From: Apostichopus parvimensis
Lineage: Eukaryota > Echinodermata > Holothuroidea > Aspidochirotida > Stichopodidae
Assembly: GCA_000934455.1 (NCBI GenBank)
Contig: KN894922.1
Coordinates: 9,424 to 47,970 of the forward strand
Direction of reading: 5' to 3'
DNA: 38,547 nucleotides
In this document: positions 34,669-38,547 of the stretch, in pieces
How positions within the stretch are numbered: the stretch's first letter is position 1
Layout of the letters: every line of letters starts with the position of its first letter
The notes under the pieces: generated by a model
Told to the model about the DNA's origin: nothing
The model's database searches: none
The model's input: the letters and a program-made list of their open reading frames with translations, nothing else
Position numbers and translations under genes: made by a program

Positions 34669-36400
34669 ACAGTTGAAAGCAAAGTCTCATTTATACTCCA
34701 GATTGAGACATGTGCCCGACTCAAAGCTAAGGCTGTTAGTGCTTGCATTCCTGACCAGTTAGTGCAATATTGTGGGCCTACATTGTTTTGCTTTCATGGG
34801 CAGATTCAGTCTTTCACAAGCTGGAGTTGGCCTGCAGCCGGCTATTGAGAACTCCTGGCGGGGCCTTCATCAAATTTGCAGCAGATTCTCATCAGCGGTT
34901 CCTATGTTACATATTATGTTGTGATTGTCATGAAGTATTAACACATGATCGCACTATCATTTTTGTGAAAAGGATAGCTTTGCTGCATCTGTAAACGATC
35001 ATGCATCTGTTAATAAATTTACTGAATAGGAGTAAACTGGGTCACAATTTTTAGTTTAAATAATAAAATTGCAACGAGTTCTTTTAAACAGTTGTCTGAT
35101 CATACATTCAGATTCAGGTGATGAATACATTCACCTCTGATTTCCAAGTTTCTTTCAAAACTGATATAAACACTGTGAGGACAAATGAAACAAAGTTAAA
35201 GAAAGATAAACAAATCAACAACAGTAGTATTGAATTGCAGAACACTTTCTGATACTTTCACCAGGCCTGTTATTCTACGGATACATCTCGAGACCTAATA
35301 TTAAAAGTATATATCATTTAACTGAATTGAACACATAGTCCATGTTTATTTCAGTTTGTCTGTTTGTTTGTACCTAAGCTACCAGAATTCAGCTGGTAAA
35401 ATGCAAACAGTTACTCGATGTGTACAGGAATTTCACCTTAAAATAAATTTCAAAGCATTCCGGGTATTGGCTTTTAAGATTTCAGTGGGAGATGCATATC
35501 ATGTGATATGTGATACTTTTAATGAGCTGTTTTATAACATAAGTCAACCTTTTTCTTACTGAGCCCTTCTTCTGTAACTGCTGAAAATCATGGGTTTCGA
35601 TAGTAAAGCCCTTACTGTCAAAGTTCTCGTTGCCAACATAGCTTATTTCTGTCAAATTGTGTCAATGGATTGTGAAACACCTTATTACATTTGTTTTAAT
35701 CCTGACGACAGTGCCTCTACGGGCTACCAAGTGATGACTCGTTTAGCCTACAGTAAGTTCCTCAAGTCTGTAAATGACTGTGTTGAAGATACCTTTATGC
35801 AAGCTACAGTTTGTCAACCCATATGTCAATGTCGCCCTCACTTTGAACTTGTTTATCCATAACTATTCATAAGACATCTGTAATAGCTGTATAATGACAT
35901 TACTAAGCTTTCAAGATGTGTCTACATGTGTGTGTGCATTCAAAGATGCATGACTGTCCCGCACGCTGGCAGTGTAGTCACACTGATGACCTGTAATTCA
36001 ATATACTGCCCTCTATATATAAGGCTAATACATAGTCAAGCCTGTGCACTGGTAGTAATCAAGGTTATCTCTGCATTGACCTACAATACAAGTTTCTATG
36101 GATTTTTTCTTTTCATTTCAAACACCTCTCCAAACCAGGGGACTGATTATGTTAAATCACAAAGAAGGTTCAAAGATAGCAGGTTCGTGATGTAACTATT
36201 CTTGACACAACACAATATGACAGGATCCTGATTTCATTTTGAGGAAAATAAGAAAACTGGAGTTCCTAAATATGATAAGGTTAAACTGTCTATCTACAGC
36301 ATTAAGAAGGACCCCTTCCCCTTCCCTTCTCCCTCCCCCTACCTCTACCTCTGAGATATTGAGGTGTATGAAGAGAGAAATGATTAGATTAGATGACTCA
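34669..36400. other. Non-coding stretch, presumed RPAP2 intron 7
   Basis: No exon that would complete RPAP2 with the needed phase (starting with the third base of a Met codon) is recognisable. An open frame at 35590-35862 has a somewhat coding look but no recognisable match. The stretch otherwise holds short CT-rich runs (36312-36352). Confidence 0.45.
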
Positions 36401-37225
36401 TGACTTGTATTTTGTACTCCAGTTATTTCATACTGACTCTGTGACTGGTATTTTGTACTCCAGTTATTTTATACTGACTTCATGACTGGTATTTTGTTCT
36501 CCAGTTATTTCATACTGACTCTGTGACTGGTATTGTGTACTCCATTTTTGCAAACTGTACAGACTTCATGACTGGTGTTTTGTACTCCTGTTATTTCATA
36601 CTGACTCTGTGACTGGTATTTTGTACTCCAATTTTTTCATACAGACTTCATGACTGGTATTTTGTACTCCAGATATTTCATACTGACTTCATGACTGGTA
36701 TTTTGTACTCTAGTTATTTTACACTGACTCTGTGACTGGTGTTTTGTACTCCAGTTATTTCATACTGACTTCATGATTGGTGTTTTGTACTCCAGTTATT
36801 TCATACTGACTTCATGACTGGTATTTTGTACTCCAGATATTTCATACTGACTTCATGACTGGTATTGTGTACTCCAGTTATTTAATACTGACTCTGTGAC
36901 TGATATTGTGTACTCCAGTTATTTAATACTGACTCTGTGACTGGTATTTTGTACTCCAGTGATTTCAAACAGACTTCATGACTGGTATTTTGTACTCCAG
37001 TTATTTCATACTGACTTCATGACTGGTATTGTGTACTCAGTTTTTTCATACTGACTTCATGACTGGTATTTTGTACTCCAGTTATTTCAAACAGACTTCA
37101 TGACTGGTATTTTGTACTCCAGTTATTTCATACTGACTCTGTGACTGGTATTGTGTACTCCAGTTATTTTCATACTGACTTCATGACTGGTATTTTGTAC
37201 TCCAGTTATTTTCATACTGACTTCA
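36401..37225 (+). repeat. 41-bp minisatellite, 20 copies
   Basis: Each unit starts TGACTGGTATTTTGTACTCC, continues AGTTATTTCATACTGACT and ends in one of two variants, CTCTG or CTTCA. I count 20 clear units over 825 bp (41.25 bp average). At least two degenerate units follow to about 37310 (gtcattccgtacagacttca, then tcacttgtattaagtactct). Because 41 is not a multiple of three, no frame stays open through the array. It is a tandem DNA repeat, not a protein repeat, and there are no spacers of independent sequence. Confidence 0.95.
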
Positions 37226-37310
37226 TGTGTCCTTGATGATCTCTCCGGGTCATTCCGTACAGACTTCATCACTTGTATTAAGTACTCTGGTCCTTACAAT
37301 CTGTACTCTG

Positions 37311-38170
37311 ATTGGTTCATACCAGTTAGTACCATATCATGTACAATACACTGTCAGTGCTTCACGTGTATTTCACACTGTATTCAGTGTTGGAAATTTC
37401 TTAATCTACAGTTCCTAAATCACTTAATATTGTTTGGACTGTCCCTTATACTGCAGAGTGTGTTTGACTTAATTGGACAAATATTCATCTAGCTGCGCAT
37501 CCTTGAAGTTGTCAAGAGATTGAAAACAATTGATTAGAATGTTTTGATGAAATACTGGCAGATAAATCCATCTCCTTTTCTTCGCACAGTTAACAGATAG
37601 TGCATACACCATGCAGATAGCTTTTGGGTGCCTCAGTTAACATAACAGTTCCTCATAATTACACATACATAATGACAATAAAAAAGATAAAAAGTTTTCC
37701 CATTACACATGATATTCACTTGTTTATGTAACGTGTGCTTAGGGTAATTAGCTGGGACTTTTAATAGATTTACCAGTGGTTATTGTTTGTGGATCGCCAA
37801 CCTCGGTTGATTAAATATTCATCTAGAGATAATATAAAAAAATTGCCAGCTTTGCTTAGATCAATTTTGTTTCTCTTTTACGTTTTTTATTGCAAGCGGT
37901 ATGTTTGCAAATCATGTCAGACTGGGGACGTTGAAGGTGTCGAGTTGATGATAACGTCAAAGAGGTAATAACTGTTATCAATTAAAGAATAGCTCTAAGA
38001 CGGCAATGTTTAATATCTTCGGGGATGACGGTTTCGTCAATTTCATTGTCTTTTTATCGTCACCGCTTCGGTCATCGCTAAATCAGTGGAGGCCAGAGTG
38101 TGGAATGTGGAAGGAATTATACCTTGTTTATAAAGGCTGAAAAGCTGTATATATTATAGCTACAGGAAAG
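37311..38170. other. Non-coding stretch between minisatellite and SINE
   Basis: No gene-like frame; the open frame at 37783-37968 is not recognisable and has no acceptable RPAP2 C-terminal similarity. AT-rich, with no clear repeats. Confidence 0.4.
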
Positions 38171-38172
38171 AG

Positions 38173-38440
38173 GGCATCGTGGTCAAAATGGCTAAAGTAT
38201 TATGGACTTACTCGAATCTAAAGATTGCGGGTTGGAGTCCTGGCCAGATAATTACGCTGTGTCCTTGGGCAAAGTACTTTCAACTCCATTGCCTCTCTTG
38301 GCCCGGGTGTATAAATGGGGGGCCTGGGAAGTGAATTGTAAATATAGATGCATGTGCTGGTTTGCGGCTGCACCCTATGGGAAGTTCCCCAGGGGATGCG
38401 TAGATGCGGGGGGGGGGCACTGTAGTGTCCCTTGGAGTGT
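38173..38440 (+). mobile_element. tRNA-derived SINE
   Basis: The head keeps degenerate Pol III promoter boxes: box A-like TGGTCAAAATGG at 38180 and box B-like GGTTGGAGTCC at 38230-38240 (consensus GGTTCGANTCC). It is followed by tgtgtccttgggcaaagtac at about 38260 and a GTGTATAAATGGG segment, which I recognise as the body typical of invertebrate tRNA-type SINEs. The 3' limit is uncertain; a run of ten G at 38408-38417 lies near it. Confidence 0.65.
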
Positions 38441-38547
38441 CTGTTTGAAGTTGTACACACTTTTACAAGTAACCAATTGAACAGGAGATCATTGATGTTA
38501 CAGTCATGTGAGAAGGCCTTTTGTTGATACAGGACTAATAACCTTCA

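Noticed and set aside
35590-35862. 90-codon plus-strand open frame with many Cys (possible RPAP2 3' exon)
   Set aside because: No acceptor in a suitable phase and no convincing similarity to the RPAP2 C-terminus. Kept only as a weak candidate for transcript checking.
36401-37225. CRISPR-like array or protein repeat
   Set aside because: Repeats are contiguous without spacers, the genome is eukaryotic, and the 41-bp period breaks every reading frame.

Overview
This is an AT-rich stretch of an animal nuclear genome. Protein-coding sequence is confined to short exons separated by long introns, with GT-AG junctions, several SINE-like or MITE-like repeats, tandem minisatellites and long C homopolymers. 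Two conserved animal genes can be recognised. The exon sequences and repeat style (frequent taggcct words, tRNA-derived SINEs) are compatible with an invertebrate deuterostome such as an echinoderm. That placement is inference, and no species can be read from the sequence.

Left part (1-22 kb): the only coding sequence seen is one exon on the minus strand (5154-5383). It encodes the N-terminus and first TPR repeats of a GPSM2/LGN/Pins/AGS3-type G-protein-signalling modulator. The rest of that gene must lie to the left of the window. Its 5' leader exon(s) and promoter should lie somewhere to the right of 5383. The other sequence here is intron or flank, occupied by two low-copy dispersed repeat families, small tandem repeats and a striking excess of the heptamer TACTGTA/TACAGTA.

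Middle (21.35-22.13 kb): a CpG-enriched block with a TATA-like box separates the two divergently oriented genes and is the best promoter candidate.

Right part (23.7-38.5 kb): on the plus strand, seven phase-compatible exons encode almost all of RPAP2, the Rtr1-type RNA polymerase II CTD phosphatase and import factor. They cover the N-terminal helix, the CX4C...CX3C zinc module, a long charged linker and the conserved C-terminal region. The terminal exon(s) were not found and probably lie beyond the right end. RPAP2 introns 6 and 7 each begin with a tandem duplication that copies the real 5' splice site. Intron 6 also holds a 1.6-kb element with terminal inverted repeats and a TTA target duplication (PIF/Harbinger-like, non-autonomous). 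Downstream lie a 20-copy 41-bp minisatellite (36401-37225) and a tRNA-derived SINE (about 38173-38440).

The two genes have unrelated known functions: spindle orientation for GPSM2, and polymerase II CTD dephosphorylation and assembly for RPAP2. Nothing here shows a new multi-gene system. The observations most worth checking are the heptamer enrichment that stops near 22 kb, the duplicated splice donors, and the orientation bias of a donor-carrying repeat.
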